DNA of 64,000 bases, taken from Planctomycetota bacterium. GTDB taxonomy: Bacteria > Planctomycetota > UBA1135 > UBA2386. The translations under genes and the position numbers were made by a program. Location: assembly GCA_028281765.1 (NCBI GenBank), contig JANQJF010000052.1, forward strand, positions 1 to 64,000, given 5' to 3'. The notes below the pieces were generated by a model. That model did no database searches. It was not told the origin of the DNA and saw nothing but the letters and a program-made list of their open reading frames with translations. Each line of letters opens with the position of its first letter. Position 1 is the stretch's first letter. Below are positions 35,958-44,854 of this stretch, piece by piece.

Positions 35958-36941
35958 TTAACCGGACTTCGACCGACTTGGCCGTTGTTCGGACTTCGAC
36001 TTCGCGGCGCCGTAGTGCTTCATCCACGCAGCCTCGACCTCTTCGATCGTCAGGCCGTAGACGCGTTCGAACAACTTCTCGGCGACCTCCTCGCCGCGGC
36101 GAAACGAGCGGCGCGAGGCGGCGAGGAACTCGGGGAAGCGACCGCGGAACGGCTCGGCCTTCGACTCGATCAAAAAGGCGAGGATCGTGCCCGCGTGGTC
36201 GTAGTTGCGTAGACCGTGGCGATCACTGAGCAGACGCCGAATACCGACCATGTCGCGCAACGCGTAGAACCGACCAGAGCGCAGGTCGGCCTTGATGCTC
36301 CCGGGGATGCGTTGGTTCAGGATCTTCTTCTCGACGTAGACGGCGAAACCTTCCTGAAACCACGAGCCCACACCGGGGACCCCTAGGCACGCCATCACGA
36401 CCTGGTGGGCCGCCTCGTGCATGACCGTCGCCGACTTCGGTGATTGGTAGTAAGCCGCGTAGTACGCAGCCGTCGCGTGCCCCGCAGTCCCCTCGGCCTG
36501 CTCCCGCGACCAACCGCGGAGCCGCACGCAGAAGTCGAAGTACTGCTCCTTGGTCTTGAAGACGTAGCACTCGAGATGACGGCTGAGATCCTCGAACGGG
36601 AAGCGCTCTTGCATGAACGAGTACAGCTGCTCGAGCGTCTTGGCGAACTTGCGACTCGTCGCTTTCGGGCCGTTGGTGTAGACGAGGTAGTGCTCGCTCT
36701 GGACGACTTGGAATCGATCGAGCCAAGCACGGACCTGGCGCTCACCCTTCTTCTCGACCTTGCGAGGCACCATCTTCGCGGCAACGTTGTTGCGAAACTT
36801 GTCGAGCTTCACACGCTCCTGCTTCTTGTCGAGTGCAACCGGCCCCGAACGCTTCGTGGCCGTCGCGTCGCGGGCTTCTTGACTGACAGCTTGGGCACTG
36901 ACACCCCAGAGCACCAACAGCGTGGAGATGAGTCGAACCAT
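35958..36941 (-). CDS. Exported DUF1570-like gluzincin peptidase
   Basis: 327 residues with a signal peptide (MVRLISTLLVLWGVSAQAVS). The zinc motif HEAAHQVV (about 177) and, 20 residues on, WFQEGFAVYVE, whose Glu is the likely third ligand, define a gluzincin metallopeptidase. The preceding segment YLVYTNGPKATSRKFAKTLE and FPFEDLSRHLECYVFKTKEQ is typical of DUF1570 proteins in planctomycetes. Location is extracytoplasmic. It lies on the same strand downstream of the ECF-fusion gene, with a strong hairpin and a copy of a 16-nt motif in the 121-nt gap between them. Confidence 0.75.
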   Translation of the reverse strand: MVRLISTLLVLWGVSAQAVSQEARDATATKRSGPVALDKKQERVKLDKFRNNVAAKMVPRKVEKKGERQVRAWLDRFQVVQSEHYLVYTNGPKATSRKFAKTLEQLYSFMQERFPFEDLSRHLECYVFKTKEQYFDFCVRLRGWSREQAEGTAGHATAAYYAAYYQSPKSATVMHEAAHQVVMACLGVPGVGSWFQEGFAVYVEKKILNQRIPGSIKADLRSGRFYALRDMVGIRRLLSDRHGLRNYDHAGTILAFLIESKAEPFRGRFPEFLAASRRSFRRGEEVAEKLFERVYGLTIEEVEAAWMKHYGAAKSKSEQRPSRSKSG

Positions 36942-36964
36942 GAATCACTCGCCTCGAAAAGGGT

Positions 36965-36991
36965 GCGGCCCCCTCACTCCGAGGGGGCCGC
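36965..36991 (-). terminator. Strong GC hairpin between ECF-fusion and peptidase genes
   Basis: Perfect 11-bp stem (GCGGCCCCCTC at 36965-36975, complement at 36981-36991) with a 5-nt loop. On the minus strand it is followed by ACCCTTTTC. It could terminate the ECF-fusion transcript, or sit in the leader of the peptidase gene, whose ATG is 24 nt away. Confidence 0.6.
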
Positions 36992-37035
36992 GATGAGTGG
37001 CGTTCCTCCTGCCGTTGCTTCACCGGCGGGCGGCT

Positions 37036-37051
37036 GACGTTTCCGGGAATC
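37036..37051 (-). repeat. 16-nt motif, copy 1 (GATTCCCGGAAACGTC on minus strand)
   Basis: An identical 16-mer occurs at 40102-40117. This copy lies just after the stop of the ECF-fusion gene and about 95 nt before the peptidase start. It is inside an imperfect hairpin at 37034-37066 (CTGACG...CGTCAG). GGAAAC resembles the -35 element recognised by many ECF factors. Confidence 0.6.
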
Positions 37052-37062
37052 GCTGAAATCCG

Positions 37063-40000
37063 TCAGCGCAGCGACACCACCAGGGCATCCGTCGAGGGAA
37101 CGAGATCGTCGACCCGGCAAGTCCCGCGCATCGTCTGACCGTCGCGCAGCCCTACCTCCACCGTGTGCAGGCCTACCGGCAACGCCGGCCAGTCCACGTC
37201 TCCCCAAAACGGCTCGGTTACGAACTCGTCCTCGAAGCAGCGCTCCCCACCTTCCTCGAAGATTCGCAGCGCGAACGCACCGATCTCGACGTTCTCCGGC
37301 CAACGCACCACAATCGGACGCGACACGGCGGCCGGCATGCGCATCGGCAATTCGATCGCGCCTCCTGCGACGACTTCGATCTCTCTCGACCTCGTCGCAA
37401 TCCTGGGGCCACGCACTTCGACGTGGTAGCGACCGGCGCCAAGTGCGATGCCCTTGCGAATCGCCGCGTAGTTGGCGATCCAGTAATGCGCCGGATTGCC
37501 GGCATCCCTGACAGTGCAGGTCGTGTTCCAGGGCATTTCACCAGCTTCGGCGGTGATGTCGACGACCAGGCGCCCGACCGGATCCGGACGCAGGACACCG
37601 AGATCGACGATCTCGCCGGGTTCGACCTGCAGCGAAACCGCCGCATGGACTCCGCGGCCAGCGACGAACACGAGTTCGTACCGACCCGGCGGCACGTGCT
37701 CGAGCCTGAAACACCCATCGATGTCCGTCGCTTCGGTCAGCTCGTACGAGAGGAATCCCTGCTGCGCGACCGTGAGCCGCGCATCGGACAACGGGCGATC
37801 GTCTTCATCGCGAAACGCGCCGCGAATACTCCCGGTCGACACGTTGCCATCGAGTGTGATCGCGATCTTTGGGCCAGCACGAAACCAACGCCCGGTAGCA
37901 CATGGCCGGAAACCAAACGCCCCGAAGGCACTACCGTAGATCTCGTACTCGACGTCGTCGCACGGTCCGATCGAGAACCGACCCTGCTCGTCGCAGTAGC
38001 CGAGCGGACCGCTGCCGCCATACGCATCCACGAGGCGGAGCTCCCAGTTCGCGCACGGCGAGCCATCGGCGTGAACGAGGGTACCTGTTAGCGAGCGGGC
38101 CGGCGGCACCGAGACCTCGATCCTCACCGTGCTCGGTTCATTCGGTACGACGACGTGCTGCCGCGTCATTCGCACGGGGCTCACTCCGACCTCGAGTTGG
38201 TACGCACCCGGAGCGAGGCAGTCGAACTCGAACTCCCCCCTCCTCGTCGTGAACGTCATCGCATTCGACAACGCGCGTCCGTCGGTCAGCCGCACGCGAG
38301 CGGCGGGAAGCGGACCGCCACCCAACTCGACGACGCGGCCCCGAAGTCGGGAACCCTCGACCATCCTCACGGTGGTCTCGCTCTGCGCCCCGGATTGCGA
38401 GTCGATGCACGCATCCCACGCGCGATACCCCGCGGCCAACACCCGGATCGGCGCCTGTCCAGCGGGCAGACCGTTCAACTCGAACCGCCCCGCCGCATCG
38501 GTCTCGACGACGAACCTGGCCGGACCCGGAGCCGAGCTGTCGAGCGTCGCGGCGTTGCCGACCCACCCACCGGGAGGACCGACGAGAACGCGAGCGCCCG
38601 CTAGCGGCTCTCCCTTCACGGTCGTCACAGTTCCGAGCAACGACGCACCGCGTCCGGCCATCACCAACTCGACCGCGACCACGCCGCTGTCGACGCCGGC
38701 TCGCAGGATCTCGATCCGGGAACTCGGCGCGAACAGATCGTGCCTCGCACCGATCAACGCACCGAACGGAACACCGCGTACCTCGAACGAACCGTCCGCC
38801 GCCGAATCCGCAACCGCGAAGCCCTCGTCGCGCCGCATCTGCTCCGCATGCCAGATCCGGGCGCCGACCACCGCCGAACCATGTCGATCCACGACCCGGC
38901 CGCGAACCGTCGCGCCATCCTCGGGGATCGGCATCCTCGCGGTACGGCTCGTCCCGGCTTCCACGCGAGCGGGAAACGCAAACCCCCGGTCGCTATAGAC
39001 CATGTAGTCCCCGGCGATCACGTCGTCGAACCGCGCGACGCCCCGTCCGTCGGTGACCGCGCGTCGTTGCCCGAGGCGGGGGTCCGTACCCTCGGCCACG
39101 AAGCAGATGCCGATACCAGCCGCAGGCGTGACGTCCGGCCACGTGAGTTCCAAGACGATCGAGCCCATCGGCGGCGCGGGCAGCGAGGGCGCAGTCGTGC
39201 CACCGTCCGACGACACTTCATCGCGAGACGAATCGAGATCCGAGGCATTCGCGCCGTCACTCGCGTGGGTTTCGCCCTCTCGCAACACCTCTTCTCGGAG
39301 CGGACCGGCGTCGGTCGACCAAAGGAAGAACGCCACGACCGCCGCGACCGCACACAGGCCGATGGACAAACCGACTCCCTTGGGAATCGCCGCCTTCGAC
39401 GCCCAAGTCCCGGTGATCGGCGCGGGCGCCGCCGAAGCCCAGCCACGCTCGATCGCGACTTCCAGAACACGGCGGTTGACCCGTTCGACCGCGGCCACCG
39501 CGCTGCTCGTGACCGCCACGCCGAGCCCCGCAGGCAACGCGCTCCGCAGCATCGCCATGCCCCGATGTAGCTGACCTCGCACCGTGGCGGACTCGCGCCC
39601 CAACTCGGTCGCGATCTCGGACGGTCCCTTGTGGTGCTTCAACGTGAGTTCGAGAACGCGCCGGAACGGCTCGCGGACCTTGCCCAACGCCATGTCCAAT
39701 TCATCGGAGAACTCACGATCCCCGGCGACCGCGTCGGGGCGTTGGCTCTCGGGTGCCGAGGGCTCGTGCACCGCCTCCGATTCCAACCTGTGTTGGCGCA
39801 CCTGCCGTTGGCGCATCCGCCGGAACTGGTTGCCGAGCACACCCAGAATCCACGGCATCAGCCTCCGCCCTCCATCCCACGTGTCGCGGGCTTCGAGCAC
39901 GGCCAGCCACGTCTCCTGGAGCAGCTCGTTCGCTTCATCGCCGCTTCTCGCCAACGATCTGGCTACGCGGTAGACCTCGGATCCACAGAGGTCCAACAAC

Positions 40001-40068
40001 GCCTCGAGCGCCGCCGCATCACCAGAGGATCGGAAGCGCTCGAACAGTCGTTCGGGATTGCCGCGCAT
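37063..40068 (-). CDS. ECF sigma factor fused to membrane anchor and carboxypeptidase-regulatory-like repeats
   Basis: 1001 residues. Positions 1-180 are an ECF sigma factor: region 2 (LLDLCGSEVYRVARSLARSG through ELLQETWLAVLEARDTWDGG, then LMPWILGVLGNQFRRMRQRQ) and region 4 (REPFRRVLELTLKHHKGPSE with ATVRGQLHRGMAMLRSAL). A hydrophobic helix at about 231-250 (GVGLSIGLCAVAAVVAFFLW) follows. The rest holds about six Ig-like carboxypeptidase-regulatory domains with repeats of the type TVRGRVVDRHGSAVVGARI and GSFEVRGVPFG. The sigma part must be cytoplasmic and the repeats outside, so sensing and transcription control appear combined in one chain, perhaps released by proteolysis. No anti-sigma gene is present. 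Fusions of ECF factors to such tails occur in planctomycetes. Confidence 0.85.
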   Translation of the reverse strand: MRGNPERLFERFRSSGDAAALEALLDLCGSEVYRVARSLARSGDEANELLQETWLAVLEARDTWDGGRRLMPWILGVLGNQFRRMRQRQVRQHRLESEAVHEPSAPESQRPDAVAGDREFSDELDMALGKVREPFRRVLELTLKHHKGPSEIATELGRESATVRGQLHRGMAMLRSALPAGLGVAVTSSAVAAVERVNRRVLEVAIERGWASAAPAPITGTWASKAAIPKGVGLSIGLCAVAAVVAFFLWSTDAGPLREEVLREGETHASDGANASDLDSSRDEVSSDGGTTAPSLPAPPMGSIVLELTWPDVTPAAGIGICFVAEGTDPRLGQRRAVTDGRGVARFDDVIAGDYMVYSDRGFAFPARVEAGTSRTARMPIPEDGATVRGRVVDRHGSAVVGARIWHAEQMRRDEGFAVADSAADGSFEVRGVPFGALIGARHDLFAPSSRIEILRAGVDSGVVAVELVMAGRGASLLGTVTTVKGEPLAGARVLVGPPGGWVGNAATLDSSAPGPARFVVETDAAGRFELNGLPAGQAPIRVLAAGYRAWDACIDSQSGAQSETTVRMVEGSRLRGRVVELGGGPLPAARVRLTDGRALSNAMTFTTRRGEFEFDCLAPGAYQLEVGVSPVRMTRQHVVVPNEPSTVRIEVSVPPARSLTGTLVHADGSPCANWELRLVDAYGGSGPLGYCDEQGRFSIGPCDDVEYEIYGSAFGAFGFRPCATGRWFRAGPKIAITLDGNVSTGSIRGAFRDEDDRPLSDARLTVAQQGFLSYELTEATDIDGCFRLEHVPPGRYELVFVAGRGVHAAVSLQVEPGEIVDLGVLRPDPVGRLVVDITAEAGEMPWNTTCTVRDAGNPAHYWIANYAAIRKGIALGAGRYHVEVRGPRIATRSREIEVVAGGAIELPMRMPAAVSRPIVVRWPENVEIGAFALRIFEEGGERCFEDEFVTEPFWGDVDWPALPVGLHTVEVGLRDGQTMRGTCRVDDLVPSTDALVVSLR

Positions 40069-40101
40069 CGGTTGTCACTGCTCCTTCATTCGGTGAGGGT
40101 A

Positions 40102-40117
40102 GACGTTTCCGGGAATC
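40102..40117 (-). repeat. 16-nt motif, copy 2, upstream of ECF-fusion gene
   Basis: Exact copy of the motif at 37036-37051, located 34-49 nt before the ECF-fusion ATG on the same strand. If GGAAAC is a -35 element the transcript would start only a few bases before the ATG, downstream of the visible AAGGAG, so an alternative role such as a protein-binding site must be kept open. Confidence 0.55.
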
Positions 40118-40321
40118 CGAGAAAACACGGCCACGGAGCGACGCCGCTCGTGCGGAGCGCGAGAGCAAAGGAGCCAGCCTACACGAGGGGTGCAGGGTTG
40201 CGGGAATACGACCCGGATGCCCACCCGCCAAAGCAGATTGACGGGACCGCGCCCCCCTTGGATCTTGGCCCGGTTCGCAAGCCTGACGATCGAGCCGTCC
40301 TCGGAGCGAAGGAGATGAGTC

Positions 40322-41715
40322 ATGGTCGCGCGAGTCGCACTGCTCTGCTTGGCTGAGATCGCGGTCGTCGCTGTGCTGGCCGTGCAGGTGCTGGCCGGTC
40401 GAGACGGCCCTCCTCCCAAGAGCAGTCCGAACCGCGAGGCCATCGACTCGGAAGTCGTCCCGGCTCGGACATCGTCTGCGCCGCAGCCACGCGACGATGC
40501 CGTGCGGACAGCATCGACGACCGATGCTACCGAGCGCGGAACCGTGACCGCGAAGTCGTCGTCACCGCGCCGAGCACCCGCGTCGACATCGAATTGCCGG
40601 CCCGCTGGGTGCTGCACGTCCACGCCGTGACCGAGGCCGGAGAGCCACTGCTCGCGGAAGTATCCAAGACAGCTTCTGGCATCGCGCACAGAGGGATCAC
40701 CGCGGTCGCGTTCCACAAGCGACTCGCCGGCGACCTCCCGTTGTCGAACAGCGCCGAAGTCGAGGCTGGTCTCGGCACCTTTCGCACGCGGGACGTCTTT
40801 CGACGACAGCGCGGCGAGGACGCGCTTCCGAAGCAAACCGTCGGCGTGCTGACCCTACCTCCGGACGGTCCAGTGCACGTTGCCCTGCTGATCCGCAACA
40901 GCGTCGTCGCGCAGATGTCGGCGACACCCGATCAGGAGGAGCTGACCTTCACGATCAGTCCGGCCACGTTCCTCGCCAAGCTCGCGACCGTCCGCCTTCG
41001 CATCGTCGACCGCGACGGAAACCCGGTGCCCGGCGCACAGGTTGCACTCAACGACGCTCAAACCGGCGTGGGCGGCAAGAAGACCGGCGACGATGGCCGC
41101 GTCACGCTCGAGCACCTGAAGCCGGGTCGGCTCGACCTCGAGATGCACAAGGGAATGCTGCGCACCCCGCCGATTCAGATCGACGTGCCGTCTGGAGCCG
41201 AGCTCGACCTCGGCGACGTAGTCGCGTTGCGAGGTACACCCATCGAGCTGGATCTGGGCAAGTTCGAGGGCAAGGGCAGCGTGCGCTTCAACTGGATCGA
41301 GGCTTTGCCTCCGAGCAGAACGTGCGACGAAATGTACGCTCGCGCCGAACCCGACCGGCCCATCGAGCTCTCCGTCTATCCGGGTCGCTACGGTTTCCTG
41401 GCGACCACTGCGAGCGGCGTCGCGATTCGGGAGCTCGATCTCACGGCCCCGCCGGACGGTCCGATTCGCTTCGACCTACGGCCAGGAGCTCCGCTCCTCG
41501 TCGAGAACAACGTCGGTGCCGGCTTCGTGGCGATGGAACTGAAGACTGCATCCGGAGTGATCGTCACGCGACGAGGGCTGACGGGCACCTGGAGTCGGAA
41601 ATGGAACCTTCCACCGGGAGACTACCAGCTCACCACGACCGACGAATCCGGCGTGCTCACGCGGCAGCGAGTGTCTCTGACGGCAGCTGGCGCGACGTTG
41701 TCGATTCCCGAGTAG
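40322..41715 (+). pseudogene. Frameshifted membrane-anchored carboxypeptidase-regulatory-like protein
   Basis: The ATG at 40322 has GGAG upstream and starts a hydrophobic anchor (MVARVALLCLAEIAVVAVLA) in one frame. By about 40545 the protein-like reading moves to another frame, which runs REVVVTAPSTRVDIELPARW and VLHVHAVTEAGEPLLAEV to the TAG at 41715. This second part has a carboxypeptidase-regulatory-like domain (VRLRIVDRDGNPVPGAQVAL, DDGRVTLEHLKPGRLDLEMH) like those in the neighbouring ECF fusion. Either one indel between about 40500 and 40545 has broken the gene, or there is a sequence error. The second part alone could start at 40594 but would lose its anchor. Confidence 0.65.
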
Positions 41716-41862
41716 GAGTCACGCCCGGCTCGGACCAGCACCGCCATCGAGGCACAGAGGTTGCAGGTCCAACGGGTGATCCGTCCCGCGCGGCCCGAAG
41801 ACGACGCTTCCGCAGTATCGCGTGTCTCCCGCTGAGGACACTGACCCACAACGGAGACCCCG

Positions 41863-43533
41863 ATGCGCTGCCCGACATCGATCCTTCTCGCGATCGCCCT
41901 CGCGTCCCACGCGGTCGCTCAGAACGCCTTCATCCCGATCGGCGACCTCGCCGCACCGCCGCTGAACCTGGCTGACCAACACGCGCCCTGGATCGAACAC
42001 CTCGGCAAGGCCGGTCGCCGCGAGGAGCCCCGCGGCGCCTTCACGGGTGAGACCGCGCTACTCGAATTCGGCCGCTCGGCCGCGTGGTTCAGTCCGGACG
42101 AGGTCGAATCACTCGTCTGCGAAATCACGCGGATGTCCGGGAATGACATGGACACGAGCGCGCGCACGATGATGCTGCCCTCGGCCCGGCTCGCCGCCGC
42201 CGAGGAAGCACTCGCCTGGTTGCGGCAGCAGATTCCGCCGCGCGTCGTGCTGACGATCGTTCTCGAGCAGCTCGACGGCAACAACGCCAAGACCCTCCTC
42301 CGTTCCGAGAGGACCGTGCGGCCCGGCGCGACGACGAAGGTCTCGGACGTGATCGAACGAGGGATCCTACGCGACTACGACGTCGAGATCGCACAGGGCG
42401 CCGCAACCGCGAATCCCGTCGTCCAGAACATCGGTATCGGCGCGTGCGTCATGGTGCGCACCCGAGTGATGCCCGGTCGTGATTCGGTGATCCTGGAAAC
42501 CGTCGCGCGCGTCGCCGAAGCCAAGGGCAACAACAAGATCGAACTCGAGCACGACGGATTCGGAGACATCGACCGCGCCCGCCGGGAGATCGACGAATGC
42601 GGCATCGCGTTCGAAGTCCCGCGCGGTGAATCGACGCAGCAGGAGTGGACCGGCAGTACCGGGCAGCGGCTGCGGCTGACGTGCTCGGCGAACTGGACGC
42701 CGCGTCCGCCGCGATCCCGCAACGACCTCGTCGTGCGCTGTGGCTCCCGGCTCGACCGACCGATTCACTCGTTCCGCAATATCATCGGGATCGACCCCGA
42801 ATCCGTGTGGCCCAAGCAGGAACCGACCCTGCTGCAGATGGCCCGTATCGAGCGCTCGCGCGGGGACCAAGTCGACATCGGCAACGACGCCTCCGGCTCC
42901 GGTAAGCTCGTGCTTCTGGGCAGCGCCGCCGCCGCGACGGACCGACAGATGGTCGACGCGCTCCAGACCGCACTCGTGCCGTTCGAGGCTTCGATTCGCG
43001 TGTTCGAAGTCGCGACCGGCGAAGGCCCGGAGCAGAGCAACGAAATCGCGCGCGTCAGCGCTTCGGTGCTCGGCGACCGCTGGGTCAGCTTCGCGGGTCG
43101 CGCCGAGCAACTCTACATCCGCGATTGGGACGCCGAAGTAGCGCAGTCCGCGCGGGTCCCGGATCCCAAGATCGACGTCCTGAGCTTCGGTCATCGATTC
43201 GATCTGCAGGTCGTCAGCGACGGTCGCGGGAAGCCGACTGAAGTCGCGATCGACGCCGCCTTCGAACGCTTGCTCGAAATCGAGCGGATCGAGACCGAGC
43301 TCAACACGTCGATGCGATCGGGCGGGGTTCCGTCCGGAGACAGTGGCACCGTGTCGCCGACGGTGGTCCTGACCCAGGACGTCGTCGCCATCGAGCGACC
43401 CGTGCTGAGTCGCCATCAGGTGCGCAGCGTTCTCACGCTGCAGGCTGACGGTAGCGCGCAGCTGCGCCGCGCCGCGCCGCGCCTGCTCGGGCAGGGCCGG
43501 GAGCTGCTGTTCGTCGTCAGCGTGACGAAGTAG
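41863..43533 (+). CDS. Secreted protein of unknown function
   Basis: 556 residues with a signal peptide (MRCPTSILLAIALASHAVAQ). The body shows alternating alpha/beta segments: WFSPDEVESLVCEITRMSG, ARLAAAEEALAWLRQQIPPR, VVLTIVLEQLDGN, and near the end VLSRHQVRSVLTLQADGSAQ with GRELLFVVSVTK. The pattern of ring-building-like repeats and a late beta-rich region faintly recalls secretin-type proteins, but no secretin signature is present. I leave the function open. It follows the frameshifted gene on the same strand after 147 nt. Confidence 0.6.
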   Translation: MRCPTSILLAIALASHAVAQNAFIPIGDLAAPPLNLADQHAPWIEHLGKAGRREEPRGAFTGETALLEFGRSAAWFSPDEVESLVCEITRMSGNDMDTSARTMMLPSARLAAAEEALAWLRQQIPPRVVLTIVLEQLDGNNAKTLLRSERTVRPGATTKVSDVIERGILRDYDVEIAQGAATANPVVQNIGIGACVMVRTRVMPGRDSVILETVARVAEAKGNNKIELEHDGFGDIDRARREIDECGIAFEVPRGESTQQEWTGSTGQRLRLTCSANWTPRPPRSRNDLVVRCGSRLDRPIHSFRNIIGIDPESVWPKQEPTLLQMARIERSRGDQVDIGNDASGSGKLVLLGSAAAATDRQMVDALQTALVPFEASIRVFEVATGEGPEQSNEIARVSASVLGDRWVSFAGRAEQLYIRDWDAEVAQSARVPDPKIDVLSFGHRFDLQVVSDGRGKPTEVAIDAAFERLLEIERIETELNTSMRSGGVPSGDSGTVSPTVVLTQDVVAIERPVLSRHQVRSVLTLQADGSAQLRRAAPRLLGQGRELLFVVSVTK

Positions 43534-43536
43534 CGA

Positions 43537-43947
43537 CTACTTCTTCTCGTCGAGGTCCGCGCGCGCGCGCTTGATCACGAGCTCCAGCGCCTTGCGCAGG
43601 TCCTCGTCGATCTCCGGCTTCGCGGCCTCTCGCTCGGCGGCCTCGAGAGCGTCGCGCAACGTGATGTTCGGCGCGCCGTCCTCCGCGGGATCCGCATCGC
43701 GGATCATCTTGGCGATGAACTCGCTGAGTGCCGCGCTCTTGTCGGCCTCGCGCTCGGCGAGCTCCCGCGCGCGCTCCGCCTCGATGCGCGCTTCCCGCTC
43801 GTCCAGTATCGCGCGCATCCGAGATTCCTCGGCCACGGCAGCCTGGCGGTAGGTGAACAAGACCCCGCCAGCGCCAAGCAAGACCACGACGATCAGGATC
43901 GCGATGACGATCCCGGTGTTGTCCGACCGTTCGTTCCAATCGCTCAT
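43537..43947 (-). CDS. Small single-TM coiled-coil protein
   Basis: 136 residues from the ATG at 43947 (MSDWNERSDNTG). One TM helix spans about 13-32 (IVIAILIVVVLLGAGGVLFT). It is followed by a highly charged coiled coil (AILDEREARIEAERARELAE) and a second helix (DEDLRKALELVIKRARADLD). Probably an inner-membrane protein with a cytoplasmic or periplasmic coiled coil. It is divergent from the next gene and converges on the secreted protein at 43533. Family unknown. Confidence 0.65.
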   Translation of the reverse strand: MSDWNERSDNTGIVIAILIVVVLLGAGGVLFTYRQAAVAEESRMRAILDEREARIEAERARELAEREADKSAALSEFIAKMIRDADPAEDGAPNITLRDALEAAEREAAKPEIDEDLRKALELVIKRARADLDEKK

Positions 43948-44006
43948 GATCCCACCATCATGCCGTTTTGCGGGCCCCCGTGGGGCCCGAGCACTAGGAT
44001 CGCCGC

Positions 44007-44543
44007 ATGATTCGGCTCGTCGCGTTGGCCTGTCTCCTCGCCGGAACCCCCGACATCCTGCCGCCCGGTCACAAGGGCGTGAAGCACGAGCTCGTTCTGC
44101 ACGTCGAGGAGGACCTCGCCGCGAAGTGGCGGTTCTTCGCGGCGCCGACGGCCGGTTTCGGCGTGACCGCGATCGAGCCCGAGAAGCCGTTCTCGTTCTC
44201 CGCGAAATACGGCACCAGAATCTGGGCAGCCGCACCCGAGGAGAAGCCACCGGAGCGCGGCGACGACGACTGGTTCACCGGGCACCCTGTCGCGAATCCG
44301 CCGGTCCGCGAGGTCTCGAGCGTACCGATCAGCAGTCCCCTGGCCCGCGTCGAGACGACGTGCGTCGTGCGATCGATCGAGGGCGGCAAGATCACGCTCG
44401 AAGTGATCGGCGAGACGCGGTTCGGCGAAGACGGTGAGCCGCTCAACTCGTACGTCGTCTACATGATGATCATCATCGCGACGATCGGCGGCATCGGCCT
44501 CGGCGTGCTCACCGCGCGTCGCCGCATGCAGCAGGCCGGATGA
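44007..44543 (+). CDS. Secreted single-TM protein of unknown function
   Basis: 178 residues with a short signal peptide (MIRLVALACLLAG), a beta-rich extracytoplasmic domain (HELVLHVEEDLAAKWRFFAA, RVETTCVVRSIEGGKITLEV) and a C-terminal TM helix (VVYMMIIIATIGGIGLGVLT) followed by a positive RRRM stop. The topology is type I. Its TGA overlaps the ATG of the next gene (ATGA at 44540), so the two probably function together. I recognise no family. Confidence 0.6.
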   Translation: MIRLVALACLLAGTPDILPPGHKGVKHELVLHVEEDLAAKWRFFAAPTAGFGVTAIEPEKPFSFSAKYGTRIWAAAPEEKPPERGDDDWFTGHPVANPPVREVSSVPISSPLARVETTCVVRSIEGGKITLEVIGETRFGEDGEPLNSYVVYMMIIIATIGGIGLGVLTARRRMQQAG

Positions 44544-44854
44544 GCTTCTACTTGCTGTTGCTCGCGGCGACGATCGCGCTCGAGCTCCCGGTCGCCCACG
44601 CAGTCGCTCCGCGCGAGCGGCGGCGATCCGTCGTCGCAACTGCGATCCTCACGAACCTGTTGACGCATCCGATCGCCACGGCTCTGCATTGGTCCGGACA
44701 GCCGTTCCTTCTGCTCGAGCCGCTCGTCATCCTCGTCGAGTGCGCGTGCTACCACTTCGCGGCCGGTGTCTCAGAGAACCGCGCGCTCGCGATCGCGTGC
44801 TGCGCCAACGCAGTGACGATCGCCGCCGCTTGGATGCTCACAGGCCTAGCGTGA
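44540..44854 (+). CDS. Small multi-TM membrane protein
   Basis: 104 residues with about three or four hydrophobic helices: FYLLLLAATIALELPVAHAV, VVATAILTNLLTHPIATALH, LLLEPLVILVECACYHFAAG and AIACCANAVTIAAAWMLTGL. The length and pattern are like small integral proteins of unknown function in bacteria. It is translationally coupled to the type I membrane protein upstream. Its last 17 bases overlap the convergent FG-GAP gene. Confidence 0.6.
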   Translation: MSFYLLLLAATIALELPVAHAVAPRERRRSVVATAILTNLLTHPIATALHWSGQPFLLLEPLVILVECACYHFAAGVSENRALAIACCANAVTIAAAWMLTGLA

